64,000 bases of DNA from Clavulina sp. PMI_390 (taxonomy: Eukaryota > Basidiomycota > Agaricomycetes > Cantharellales > Hydnaceae). Numbering within the stretch: position 1 is the stretch's first letter; every line of letters begins with the position of its first letter. The DNA is taken from the NCBI GenBank assembly GCA_015039315.1, contig WIDE01000010.1:149236-213235 (forward strand), in the 5' to 3' direction. The position numbers and the translations under genes were made by a program. The notes under the pieces are model-generated. The model saw only the letters and a list, made by a program, of their open reading frames with translations. It had not been told where the DNA came from and ran no database searches. Below, piece by piece: positions 21,220 through 33,734 of this stretch.

Positions 21220-24200
21220 CTATCTTGAATTAAGTGGCACAAGTGGTGGAGGACCATCCGAGTCATATTCGTCGTCGTCGTTCTCGGGGCGAATAGACAT
21301 CCCACCAGGTCCAGCAGGATAAGAACTCGTGTTGGAGGGCCCAGGGTTTGGCTGGGCTCGAGGGGCTGGTGAAGAACTATGTTTCTTAACTGACTCGCGC
21401 TTGGGACGGCTAGCATCTCCTGCGAGGTTGCTTGATGATTGTTCACCTGATCACCGTTGGCGTCTCATTCAGTGAAGGTACTCTTCATATAAGAGGGAAT
21501 TAACGTACCCAGTGTGTCATGATCGCGGGAGATGGCCTTGAAGAACTTGTTTTGGTCGACTTTGTTAGCTGGCGCTTTTCTAGCTGTTAGAGGACGTGCT
21601 GGTGTAAATTTCTGCATCAATCAAACCTGATGCCACGAGCATGACTGTGAGCATACCTGATGTGGGGGATGGGACGCTAGCTTTATTCATAGCCGGGGTT
21701 GGGGCCGAATTTAGTTTGCGGAAAGGCTCCAAGGGTGGTGGCTCATCATCATCGTCCTCGTCCTCGGGTTCTTCACCTTCACCGTCATCGTCATCAACCC
21801 ACCCCTCATCATCGTCTATTTCCTCAAAGCGCGATGCTATGGAATGAAAAAAGCCGTCAATAATAGCCAAATATCACAGTCTAGTCGCTTACAGTCCCAT
21901 CCTTGCAAGGGGGGCGGCTCATCATCTTCGTCATCCTCTTCGTCATCCTCATCGACATATTTATAATTGAAAGTGTTTCCGTCAAAAGAAACCTCGTGTC
22001 CATCGCCACCGAGGCTAGTCAACATGTTGAGGAGATCGCGATTATTTTGTACACCATTCAATACACCCCCCAGCCCTGGCATATTGATGTTGCTGCCGCC
22101 GGCCCTCCACGATTCACTTGAATTAATGTTGGCTTTGGATGATGAAGCCGTGGGTTCGGATGAAGGTGCATGCTGGCTTTGAGAATTCGTGGTGGGTTTC
22201 TTGGGTGGGGGCATGGATGCCGAAGCAGGAGTACTTGGTGCCTTATTCGATGATGTATATGTTGTCGAAGCAGGAGTAGGAGCAGGGATGGGGTTATGAC
22301 TAGCTTGTGACGGGTTTGCTTTGGAAGAGGAAGCGGAAGGGGAGGCTTGTGGAGCTGGCCTAGAATTACCAGAAGACTATAGGGATTAAACCGTCAACGA
22401 TGAACTGGGAGGTTTTCGGAAGACACGAGACGAACCGGTGGATTGCTCATCGATTTAGCCTGGGCAGAGGAATTTGTTTTCTTGTTGCCAGCAACTGGTT
22501 CCAATTCTGGCATGTCGTCATCATCATCATCGCCGCCCCCGTTGGCTGCTTCTGGACCACCGGTACCTGTGCCACTAGCCTTCTTCTTCTTCTTCTTCTT
22601 TTTCTTGTTCGCGCCGCTTGTTGCAGTGTCGGTGGCGCTTGTGGAAGCGACGACGGTTTCCGTAGGAGTGGGCGTAGAGGAAGTCGCAGTTGGTCTGGTA
22701 GCTGAGGCGGGTTGAGATCTTGCTGGCACTGTGGGAGGAGTCGAGACCACTTCGCGGGGCCAAGGAGCAAGATCATAATGCAGCGAGGACTCGATATCTC
22801 TAAACGCTTTCCACACAATTCTGCGAACGTTCGGCAGATGGTTTTTTGTTGCCTTGGAAGATAGTTCAAGGTACACCAACTGGTCAGCCTCGCTGGCCGG
22901 CATATGGAGAAAGAATTGTTGCAAAGCCTTGTCCCAACCTGAAGCCTGCACGATGCTGGACAGAAGGTTGGAGTCAAAATGGCGTATTAGGAGGCTACAA
23001 TAAGTTCGTACCTGATATAGAGGAACCTTTCATCCACTGTGGAGAATTGTTGCTTTACGGCAGTTACCAGTTTTGCGCGATCAGCACTTGAACGCCATGT
23101 GTTTCTACCCACTAGAAAACAATATTTTGTCAGCTAGTAGAGAACTGAGCGGCAAGTCTGTACAAACATAAGAAGAGTACTCGGAGGCTGGATAGATAGA
23201 TACGGTCAGGACTTTATCACCGTTGCAGCATCATACACTCACGTTCGGAAGATCAAAGCATTCTTCACGGCTAGCCTAGGGGACCCCCTGCCCTCGTAAA
23301 GCAACTCTGTAGCTATGAGGGTATTAGTCATTGGCTGAAGGGAGAATCGAACATGAAATATCACCAGTCCCATCCCAGTAATGCAGCATATGCAAGAGAC
23401 CCGTCACAGGGGCAATCACCTCATCAATCGCAGGGGATTTGGTTGCTGGGATGTTTTTGTTACGAACAGAGTATAGAATCCACGATCGCGGTAGGATGAG
23501 GTCATGGAATGCAACTTCATCTTTATGCCCCTTGCGCTCGTTGAGTATAATGGCGAGAATAACATGCTCCAGGAAGTGAACAATCGTGTTGGCGTCAATT
23601 TGCACACGTTGCGTCACGATGGTTCTGGAGAAAACAATATCACTAATAGCGCAAGAACACGTTTCGACGGTCTCACCTGAAAAACTTGAGGCCAGCAATA
23701 ATCGGGCTATCCCTTCGAGTATAGAACCTGGCAAGGTCATTGACATCGACCCGATCGGCGCGCTCCGTGAGGAATGCAAAGTCCGTGAATATGGGAGTAG
23801 TATAGGGTTGCCAGCGATAGGTGAGGATCGCTGCGACGATGATGTCGGACAAGGACGGAGTGTTCAGCACGTCCAAATCTTCCAAAAACTTGGTAACCCA
23901 GTCATGAAACGTGGAGAAAGCCCTCGGTGGGAAATTGGGATTATTCGATGGGATGATCTGCTCGTTCCCCAGCTGGTATGATATTGGAAACACAAGCTTG
24001 AAGATGTGGTGGATCCACCACCGACGGGTGTCTTTCAGGAATTGGGGCGTAACGTCCGCCGTATCCCAGTCAAACCTGTGCATTTTGTCCATGACAATAA
24101 GGCCATGAAGGTGCATCAGCAATCTGGAACGAATCGATTGAATGGTAAGATCCTTCGAGTGATCAAAGGTGCAATCCGCCTTCTTGCACTCAAAAGGGGA

Positions 24201-27200
24201 GATCACCACTTCAAGACAGGGGGGAGGGTGAAGCGAAGACTCGCTTATTGAGTTTTGCGTGCCCTTCAAATGAAAGACTCCTCGTTGGTTGAGAATCCAA
24301 GAAACCTCTCGATCAACGGATAACCCAGACACCTCGATGTAGCGACTCTGACGTTGAAGGACATCGTCATGGGCCTTCTCGAGTCTCTTGTGCAGCACCG
24401 AACCAACATATACCCGGAATTGGTTGTGGATAGTGCTGGAGGTCAGATAGTCTATGGATTCCCTATACCCCATCAGCTTTTCCCTGTCATCAGAGTTGGT
24501 CGGGCCCAAGATGAAGGTAACGAGATGGGACAGATAGACGCCGATGATGTTGAGGCGAGCGATAATTTGGGTAGGGGAGCTAGATGTGAAAGTCGATCCA
24601 GCACGCAAGATTCTGTCATATGAAAGTGCGACTATAGGTTTGTCTTGGCCATGAGCTTGCCCAGTGCTGTATTTCTTCCCAATCTCTTTCAGCTTCTCGA
24701 TAGAGGTGTGGTCGTTCGGAGTAGCTAGAGCAACAAACAAAGTGATCTGCGCAATATTGTGAGCTGGGGTACTGGTACTGGAGAATTGGAAAACCCCGAT
24801 ACCTCGTCTCTAGTTTTCAAGGGAAGACCATTGGTTTTTAGGGCTCGAATATCTTCCACAAGCAACTTGGCCGCTTGGCCGAGATCGTGCCCAAAGCCTT
24901 GAACCCAGAGACCATCGAGGATAGCTCGGACTGCAAGATCCACCGAATCTGATCTTCCAGAAGTTCTGAGCGCATCGGCTGCCTCCCTGAACTCGCCGTC
25001 GATTTTATACAAATCGGCAGCAACATCTGGCAAACCATAAATCTTGAGCACAGCTTTATGAGCCTGTCGCAGACCATGCTGTCGAATGAAGTCGAGCTGT
25101 GCCTCTAGGCCCGCGAAGAGGTTGGAAGCCTCGCTACCCAGTAGCACGATACATTAGTCAAGGATTACTACAAATTCAACGCAAGAGCTGACCTGTATCG
25201 CTCCGACTGGAGAAATACCAGTTGAGCTTTCTGAATAATGTTCTTTGCTACCTGGGCATCAACCCGGGATGGTCCTTTCTTGGGTCGGACTAACTCCAGT
25301 GCCTGATCGAGCTGGCCCTTATCAGCAAGAAGCTTGGCAGCCTCTGTCTCATCAACAGATTTAGAGAGGGCGATGAGGGCGAGCTCGCTCTCTTCTGCTT
25401 CGTTGAAGGCGTCAACAGCACGTTTATAAAGAATTCGCTTCTCTGAATCAACGGCGACGAAGTCAGCACACTCCATGAAAGCCGCGCCAGCTAACTTGAA
25501 GGCTGCTCGTTTCTTAGGGCCGCCGTCTATCGCTTGAGCGTCCGACCGCTTCTGATAAGCGAGGGCAATCTTCTGCTCGTCGGGACGAAGCGCCTTCGCG
25601 AAACAGGATGCTGCTTGAGCATACAACCCCTTGCGAAACAAGTCGCGGCCCGTCGAGTGCCACTAGGGAAAATATCAATCATGGTCTCATCCGATAGTAG
25701 GATGGATAAGGACTGGACTAACCTCTTCTGGCTTGGACTCAGCTATCATGGTAGTGTGAGCAGATGAGAGAGATTCAGACACACAGAGTTTAACTTACAG
25801 GCAAGAGGAGGGATTGGGTCACCAGGTCCCAAGATTTTTATTAGGTTTTTCGATTGCCAATACCGCACCATTGGCTCAGCAGCCACGCTCGAGTCCCAAA
25901 TCCAGCAGTCTATTCACGATAACATGTTTTGTAAGAAGCGAGAGCCTAGCAAACTGAAATTCAAGACGCTCACGATGGCGGGCACGGGTTATACCGACAT
26001 AGAGGTTTTTCAGCTCGGTGTTGACGATTGCATGTTTTCGTCCATCGAGTGTAGGGACATTCTTCTCTCCTTCAATCGCATTTAAGACGACGCGCCACTG
26101 GCTGTCTTGGGCCGCTAGCGATCATTGTTAGAGAATGTGGATAAATGAACGAGCTAGGACAACAAACCTCCATCCTCAAAAAACCCGTACATGAGAACGT
26201 CGTCAAACTCGAGACCTGTAGTTGACCATAAGACCAGGACGCATTGGATCAGATCGTGAAAGGATTTCTGGACAGTGCCACACACCTTTGCTTTCCAAAA
26301 GAGTAAGGATAAGGCCAGCTTCTCCTAATTCTTTACGGAGCTCTTCCCGGACTGCGTCATTTCGAACCAAGATGACTTGTCGGGCGCCGAAGTCGCCTTT
26401 CGCACCCCTGAACGGCACGTGTAAGTGTAAAATTCCCTTATTGGGCTGCATATCCAATACTCACTCTCCGCCAAAGAGGAATTGCTCAAAATGCACCACA
26501 CCATTGTCCCAACCTCGGAATACACACGGTTTGGGCCCAGTCACGACCTAGAATGCCATAGTCAGCCGTCGCGACCATACTAAACCAGCAAATGGAATCA
26601 GATAACAGCTTACAGCAGTTTCAGGAGAAAGTTCGTCAATCGATTCCGGAAACATCTGGGAGATGAGAGAGATGATGGAGCTCGCAGCATCAACAATACC
26701 ACCATGGCTGCGGTAGTTGACCAAAAGCTGGAAAGTCTTTGACTCAACCGCGGCTCGCTTTCCAGCTTTGACGAGTGGCTCGTTCTGCTCTTCGTTATAG
26801 AGTACAGTTTTGAGGTCCTGGAAACGGAAGGAACTGCCGAGCGAGATGGTTTCTACGTAGCGGTGGTATGAGAACCTACAAACATGAGAGGGTTTTGTGA
26901 CGACTTACGAGCAGTATCCCCTCCCCAAAAGAGACCCTTGGGATTGCTACACAGCTGCTTGAGGACTGCATGAAGAAATCAGACTTGTCCATGCTGGGAG
27001 TGATGGGTGAGAGTTTTCTCACGTTTGATATCCACGATCAGGAAATCTTGGCATTCGTCAACATAAAGATAGTCGACCTTTTGCATGCTGCGACTCAATC
27101 CATCCAAGATCGAGTGCGATCTGATGGCGGATTGATGAGATGGCTATCTTCGCTTTTCAGACAGAACATAATACTCACCTCTGAGGACTGTCATAAGCTC

Positions 27201-30200
27201 CTTTTTTCAGCTTCAGGGCTCGATATTTCTCGAAGATGCTATACAGCCTACTTCGCTCGTTAGCAAACGAGGCATATCGCTGCAGGTAACAACGCGATGA
27301 GATACCCAATATTTCAAGCATGGGAGGTCAATCGGACCACTTACTCGCGAACTCAGATTCAGATACGCTTCCCGGCTCAGGTAGCCTCCTTCTGTCCCCA
27401 GAGTATCCTCGTGTCCGCATATAATACCCCTTAGAAACCGAGGGAATTATGTTACACTCGAATGCTACTGGATGTGGAATTGACACGCACATGATCTCGC
27501 TATATACGACGGCAGGGTCTGAGAGAGAATAGCTCAGCGCTCTTCACTACGTTCAAGAAAAGCTATCTTACCAAGGTTCGCCGTGAGGGACTGATCGAAG
27601 TGCTTCCAGTATTGGTGATTGAATACTCTGTGACGCTGATATCAGACGTCTGCCACAATATGAAGAGGAGTCAGGGGAAAGCGTTTCAGTTACTCACTGG
27701 AAAGTGACAAAAGGCTGTTGAGCAGCCTTCTCCAAGCTTGCCTTCATCGCCACTCGGTTCTTGTCTCGTGCCGAGACACCAGCTTCTCCTTCAATGAGAT
27801 CACTGAGAGTCATATTCGCTTTTTGGCCGACCTCAGTGAAATCCATCTTCCCCGCTGTAGCAGCACGCTTCGAAGTGCCACTATAACGATCAGAATAGTC
27901 GATCTCAAGATCTTTCTCGAGCATCCGACGTATCTGGAGAAAATTACACGGCAGTCAACCAAATCGGCATCAGCTTTCCCAGCAGCTGGCAATACTCATC
28001 AGAGCAGAAGGGGCGAACACGTACTTGATTGAAGGTGACGAACAGGGGGAAGTGCGCGTCCGTTAACTCGGAATATTTGGCGGGTAGATCACCACGCGCG
28101 TCAGATTCCTCGTCAAGGTTGACCAAACCCGTGCTGTCAAGTTTGGATTTCTCGATCTTGGTGTAGCCGTGCTGCTCTGTGCCGAAGAGCTGAGCGTAAT
28201 ACTCTTGGACACGTTGCGCGAGGATGTGGGATTGAGTAAGGAAGATTTGGCGAATTTTGCTTCCCTTTTGCCGATGGGCTGTCTCGATGGAGAGGAGTTT
28301 GAACAACATGCTATCGTATATAGGTCCATCTTAAGTCAAAAAATTCCCGAACGCGCGACGCGGCAAGGCACGTACGTCGTAGTTTTCCCTTATTGTAGAT
28401 GGGAGTGGTCATTGAGATGTGGGTTTATGCTGGGCGTTTTCGAGATAAGCTTACCGGTGCCACTACGCCCTATAACGAAGCAAGATGATGGGAATGCTAT
28501 CACCTGCGTCTCAGTAGGACTAGAAAACCGTGAATCGAGCCAATCGACAGTGAACTGCGCATGAACAAGCAAACTTACGAGACTTTGAAGCGATAGGCAA
28601 GGTTGTCATCCTCTTCTGCCATTATTGCTGAAACAAAGCTATGAGATGCATGTTCTCCTATGGAGTAGCAAGCCCTTACATCGGAAAACATTCTATAGAA
28701 GAACACAAGGTCAGTTGATATTTTGGCTGATTCAAGCAGCCAACCTAACTCACCGTGGACATAGGGATAAACTTCTCCAGCGCTAGGATTTTGTGGAGCT
28801 GTCACAGGAAGCGGGTCAGAGATTTAGCACAATATCGGTATTGACAGCACGGTGTGATAGGCTGACCTGCAAGAACTCGTCATCGCTGAACTCAGGACGG
28901 GCTGTTGACTTTATCTCCATCATCTTGTCGTCGTGAGGCCAAGACATCGGATCCGTCACGTTGTACCCGCGCCCTCGATCTCGTGGGGTCACTCGGTAGT
29001 TACACCTGTCAAGTACAGGTGAACAATCACGTCAATGCTGACAGGAAGTCAGGATGTCTCACTTGTTGCGGTAATCCTGGCCACTTTGACCGATAGATCG
29101 ACTAACACGATCCCACAGGCGATGATCGAACTGGGCATGAGTGAATACCCCGTGGATCATGATGCACTGCTTGTCGTCCTATCGAGTTTAGATGCAATAT
29201 TAACCACCAGTAAGCAAACGAGAGTTAAATGGTACGGGGAATGCTAATGAGGACAATGCGAACCAACCTGCATTGCGGAATCGGTGTACAGATCGATGCG
29301 ATACACCAAACGGAGATCTCCCGTCATCTTTGCCTCCAAGATGGCGACATCGTCGTTCCCTCCGCCAACCAAGCGCTTGTGATTTGAATCGGAGAAGAAA
29401 CCAGTGGAGAGCTCGACGATCTTCTTCTCGATGATATTGAAAGATTTGCGGTCGCTCCTGTGGAATTTCTTCAAGTCGGAGACACAACTTTGGGATATCT
29501 GTTTGAGTCACAGACGAAACAGGATGATTTTGGATCAGTATGGTGTGTAGCGAAAGATGGGGAAGCAAAATGACGCACGAAAATTTGCCAGGCACCAAAA
29601 TCCTCTGGGGCACTATTGAAGTAGGGCTGGACAGCTTCCGGCTTGACGGGTATTTGAGCAATAGGCTCTTCCTCCTCTGCTGCCTCCATGGGAGTAGGGA
29701 CCGCGTTTGTAGGCGCAGCAGTGGTGGGAGGGACGGGAGGTCGGGGAGGGAATTCAGACGGGTCAGGGCGATCAACAACAAGCAACGTGGTCTCCTTGAT
29801 ACGTTGCGCCATCTCAGGGTTGGCGAGAGTCTCGAGATAGAACTATCATCACGGATAATGAGAATAATAGACGCCTTGTCAGCGAAACGGACGAATAACT
29901 AACCTCTGTGGCGCGTCGTAAGCCCCATTCTTCGCCCACGAGCAAGTCCTGACACAGTGTCTCAGCCTCGGACTCTGTTTGGGGATACGCGATCCCGAGC
30001 TCGTCACAAGCCCTTCGAGATGCATCCCACGAGAATCCGGTGGATGGTGTGTCATTCTTTGCTATGAGAACGACGGCCTCGAGCACAACCACCACACGTG
30101 GGGTATTAAAGTTGTGCTGTGTGTACTTTGTGGCGCTCACGCTTGTTGGCGGGGCCAACGCAGAGAAATACGTGGCTATGGTTGTGATGAACTCTTTAGA

Positions 30201-30538
30201 GATGGAGGAGAGATAGTTTTGAGGGTCGCTCGACAGGTACGCTCCATCATCCTCTGGAATCTTATCAAGCAGCTCTCGTTCCAGAGTTAGGCGCAAACGG
30301 TCGTAACCACCTAAATGAAGTGTTATCGAACGGCGATGCAGTATAAATATAACTCGGAAGTACTTGATACAACGAGTGCTAACACGTTTGGCACGCGCAA
30401 GAGCTTTCGTAACTCCAACGCGAACCCTTTATCGGAGTTTCCGACACGGTCAAAACGTGCGACGGCGGCATCAATACCGTTTGTGCGAGATAAATTTGAT
30501 AAGTTATAGACTGGGTCAAGCCCAGGTGAAGACGCCAT
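21220..30538 (-). CDS. TRANK1-like UvrD-family helicase with acidic low-complexity tail
   Basis: A single gene of 9.3 kb with about twenty short introns, from ATG 30538 (MASSPGLDPVYNL) to TAG 21220-21222. The N-terminal third holds the family segment MTGDLRLVYRIDLY (near 29310) and VFTHAQFDHRLWDRV (near 29120). The helicase core follows: P-loop IGRSGTGKTTT (28440-28376), SHILAQRVQEYY, Walker B YLYVDECQDF (near 27060), GDTAQTISLGSSFRFQDL across an intron at 26900, SKGLEFDDVLMYGFF (near 26200) and ELKNLYVGITRARHR (near 26000). A helical TPR-like region follows (25640-24730), then the conserved end RLAVKNALIFRTLRVLFLLGRNTW (written here as parts: ALIFRT near 23250 and RVLFLLGRNTW across the intron at about 23165-23111). 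The tail (22850-21220) is Ser/Pro/Thr-rich with poly-Lys and Asp/Glu runs. UvrD-family proteins are SF1 ATP-dependent translocases; the substrate of this fungal branch is not known to me. All SF1 motifs appear intact. Confidence 0.85.
28376..28388 (-). other. 13-nt micro-exon encoding the P-loop lysine
   Basis: Between the exon ending GRSGT plus one base of glycine (donor GTAAGC near 28453) and the exon starting ATGTTGTTCAAA (28309 region), the reading frame is restored only by a 13-nt exon, GGAAAACTACGAC. It is flanked by AATAAG and GTACGTG. Joining gives G-R-S-G-T-G-K-T-T-T-M-L, an exact Walker A motif with correct phase on both sides (one base in, two bases out). Confidence 0.75.
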
Positions 30539-31560
30539 GTTTTGAATGCCGAGGAAATGGTTGTGAGGAATGTTGTCGTCGGCTCCTAAGCGCCGCCGCC
30601 AAAACCCGAAAACAATGGTGGATCAGCTATCGATCAGCGGCGACGCGGTGTCAACGGCGGAAGAAAATCCTCGCCCGACGTTCTTTCGCTTCTGCGGTAT
30701 GTCCTATCAGGCGGGGACGCCCTGAAATATCTTATTTCCACCCCGCTCCCACCTCAGATCGAAAGGCGGAAATGTGGCGCGACCGCCACAATTCAGAAGT
30801 GACTCATAGCACTCAATAGCGACGCTGTTGGGGCTCGCGTGCGCTCCAGTAGAAACCAGAATATATATGTATATATACGGCTGTAAGGTGTAATATCTGT
30901 ATAAAGGAAATATACACTATACTTGTATGGTCGTAGGACTCTAGGCGCCGTCGACAAAGAGGAGCAAAACCACTCACTCCTGATGGTGTCTGAACAAAAC
31001 CTCGATCGCCAACAAAAAGCATCGATCCTACGAAATGGGAGGCTGAGTCGTACGTATAGGTGCTATGACTGTGGAAAACAGCGTTGGATCCATGTGATTC
31101 GTGCAAAACGTGCAGCGCCAATAAGAGTCCCCACAAAGTAAGATGAAAGATCGGGGTGTACACAACCACGATTATGAGGTCAGCAGAACAACGGGTGCGA
31201 AGATTTCCATGGACAATAGGAGATTATAGAACGGTGCTAAGCACGAAGGCTCATGCATGGAGGGTACACAGCAGTGGGTTTCATGTTGTGGGAAGTGGCA
31301 CGTGACGGGACGGCGTTTGAGAGGTTCAGTTTTGGCCTTTATGCTCAACAACGACCATGACAGCGACAACCACCGAGGCGATTCACTTCTCCCGCTATTC
31401 CTCCTGGACATCACGATAGTAACCGACTCCTATGCAATTAATAAATGTATTCGAAGAACCGGGTTTAGAGCATTTGGGTTGCAAATGTCGTTGCCGTGTC
31501 CTTGTGGAGCGTATTGTCTGAACTCCTCTTTGTTCTGAGCACCATTACTTTGAGTTGCAG
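30539..31560. other. Intergenic region between divergent genes
   Basis: About 1 kb between the helicase start (30538, minus) and the AA9 gene (plus). It contains an AT-rich patch with alternating purine/pyrimidine (ATATATATGTATATATAC near 30860-30880). No open frame here has family motifs or convincing splice structure. It must contain both promoters. Confidence 0.4.
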
Positions 31561-31568
31561 TATATAAG
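31561..31568 (+). promoter_or_regulatory. TATA box of the AA9 gene
   Basis: TATATAAG at 31561-31568 lies 226 bp before the AA9 start codon at 31794. A pyrimidine-rich leader (ccttcccccc, cctcttttttgg) follows, typical of strongly expressed fungal secreted-enzyme genes. The transcription start would be expected some 30-100 bp downstream. Confidence 0.6.
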
Positions 31569-31793
31569 ACCCTCGGAACTAAGACTATCCAGCATTCTTC
31601 CTTCCCCCCATCTACCACTGCACGCGGCGGTTTCGCTTTCCGCTAAACTTTTCCACCTTCCAAGCTCGAGAGTTGCCAGGCGCCTCCCCACCTTCATCTT
31701 CACCTTTGGATTTACCAAGTCCCTCTTTTTTGGATCGATTGATCGATTTCACGAAAACCACTCCACCACTTCCGCAGCACCCAAACGCACAAC

Positions 31794-33209
31794 ATGTCTT
31801 CGTCGTCGTTCCGATCCAAGTCTTCTTTCCTCGGCTGTGCCGCCCTTTTCCTTTCCAGTGCGACGCAAGTAGTCGCCCATGGCTATGTTGGCAGCATCTC
31901 GTCTGGTGGCGTTACGCAATACGGCCCCAAGCCTATCGACGAGGGCAGCGTGAACAACAATGGCAGCGCACTTCGCCAAGTTGTCAGTGAGCAGCCGCTC
32001 ATCCTGAACGCTGCTGGCGCAATCAATGCCGCCACCATGGCCTGCAAGCAAACTAGCAACTCTCCTGCTACCGCCCTTCTTTCTGTCGCCGCTGGTGATG
32101 AGCTTAGCATTCAGGTATGTCTCCAACCTTCACGCTGCTGGTATTGGAGTACAGTAATCTAACTGCTCGATCTAGTGGTTCAACGGTAACGGCAATACGG
32201 CCTGGCCCCATAACACTGGTCCTATCTTGACCTACATGGCCGCTTGCTCCGATAGCACCTGTGGTGATGACCCCACGACGCTGGAGTTCTTCAAGATCCA
32301 GCAGGACAGCTATATGGAAGGCAGCACCACCACCTGGGTCCAGGATCTCATCTACAAGGGTTACCCGTACAACGTATGTTCCTGCGCTCTCTCCCTTACC
32401 TCGTAACATGCTCACTCTCCACGCTCTAGGTCACTATTCCCACCGCTTTGGCAAATGGCAACTACATCATGCGCCATGAGCTCATCAACATGGCCCCCGG
32501 TGCTGGCAATGACGAGGACTATCCCTCGTGTTTCCAGCTGACCGTCACTGGTGGCTCTGGCAGTGGTACTCCTTCGTCCTTCGCTTCGTCCCTCGGCTCC
32601 ACGTACCTTGCCAAGTTCCCCGGCGCGTACGCGGCCAGTGATGCAGGCCTGAACGCTGACGGATACACGTACTCCACCTATGACTTCCCCGGTCCAGCCA
32701 TTGCCTCTGTCTTTGGTGGCAGCGGTGGCGGCAACGGTGGAGGCAATACCACCAACAGCGGTGCGCCTACCACCACCGCTAGTGTTGCCGGTACCACCAC
32801 CAAGGCTGCCCATGCTACTACCAAGACCAGCTCAGGCTCCGCCGTCCCTACCACAACCTCCGCTTTGGTGAACGAGAACGTCATTGTCACCACAGTCACT
32901 CGAGTCTTCGTCCTGACCATGACCATGGATGAAACCGGCGCTGCTCCTACCACTACCTCAGTTCCCGCTGGTAACAACCTCAAAGTGACCACTACTGCCA
33001 CGCCCACCTCGTCGGTCCCCACGTCCACGGCCACCTCAACTGTCACCGATCTGGAGGACGATTGTGATGATGAGCCCATGACCACAACCGAGAGCGCCAC
33101 CCCCACGTCGACGGCAGTGAAGGGTCGCAGGCACGCCAGCGCAAGGATGCGCCGTAGCTCAGAGTGGGACTGGTCTGCTGTCAACGCCCATTTCGCGGGT
33201 CGCTCGTAA
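31794..33209 (+). CDS. AA9 lytic polysaccharide monooxygenase, no CBM1, charged C-terminal extension
   Basis: Three exons (31794-32114, 32176-32373, 32430-33209; 1299 nt) encode 432 residues. Residues 1-28 are a signal peptide (hydrophobic LGCAALFLSSATQVVA), and cleavage exposes His29 in HGYVGSI, the N-terminal ligand of the copper histidine brace. The second brace histidine is H119 in WPHNTGPILTYM. Later come RHEL with H189 and the axial tyrosine Y204 in YPSCFQL; the residue two before it is E202, where many AA9s have Gln. The enzyme would oxidatively cleave cellulose or xyloglucan outside the cell. From about 245 onward the chain is Gly/Ser/Thr-rich linker and then a conserved-looking tail with a basic patch (GRRHASARMRRSSE) ending WSAVNAHFAGRS. 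No cysteine-rich CBM1 and no GPI-type hydrophobic end are visible. Confidence 0.92.
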
Positions 33210-33734
33210 TCACCCACTGATTGTTTCGCTCCTCTCTATCCAAACAACATTACTCCCCACTCTCCCTAGTTCCATCTATTCCCTCGCTCTTTTTGATGAC
33301 CAGCTCCCTTATCTCTTCTCAGTGGGTAGATCCCACTGTTAACGGCATTTACATTTACCTCTACCTTATTCACTTCACTTCTCTTGAGCATTGGTCCTCA
33401 ATAACCCCCCATTTCACTGTGTATCGATAGTGTCGATAGCGCAGTGCTCCCAGTGTAGTTTTCAAACACGTCAAATACAATCCGCGGTTTACCCATCGAT
33501 GCTCGAGTGAGCAAGTTTGACTCAACAATAATTGACGAAGGATTGTAAAACTTGAGCTTGAATTTCTGTGCGTATTCAATAGCCGGTGACCGGATCACGT
33601 GTCATATTCCCACGTCATCTCGAACTTCACTCAACGCTTTGGTTGTGCAGTTCTCTATCTGCCACTGATACATCTGACGATTTCAGAGTATCTGTTACTC
33701 TAGCTTGGACTTCTTGCAGCTTCTTTGAGATATC

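Noticed and set aside
22400..22715. Plus-strand frames with poly-Phe and poly-Ser opposite the helicase tail
   Set aside because: They are reverse-strand shadows of poly-Lys and poly-Asp coding sequence.
21220..23110. Separate acidic low-complexity gene downstream of the helicase
   Set aside because: With a GTTTGT donor near 23165 the helicase exon ending RVLFL joins in phase to LGRNTWRSSADRAK, a continuation typical of the family, so the region is the tail of the same gene.
30860..30880. Alternating AT tract as a promoter or origin element
   Set aside because: It is only a short AT-rich stretch about 0.9 kb from either relevant end; no consensus beyond composition.
32678..33217. Minus-strand Val-rich frame opposite the AA9 C terminus
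   Set aside because: It is a shadow of Thr-rich coding (ACC codons read as GGT) with no supporting features.
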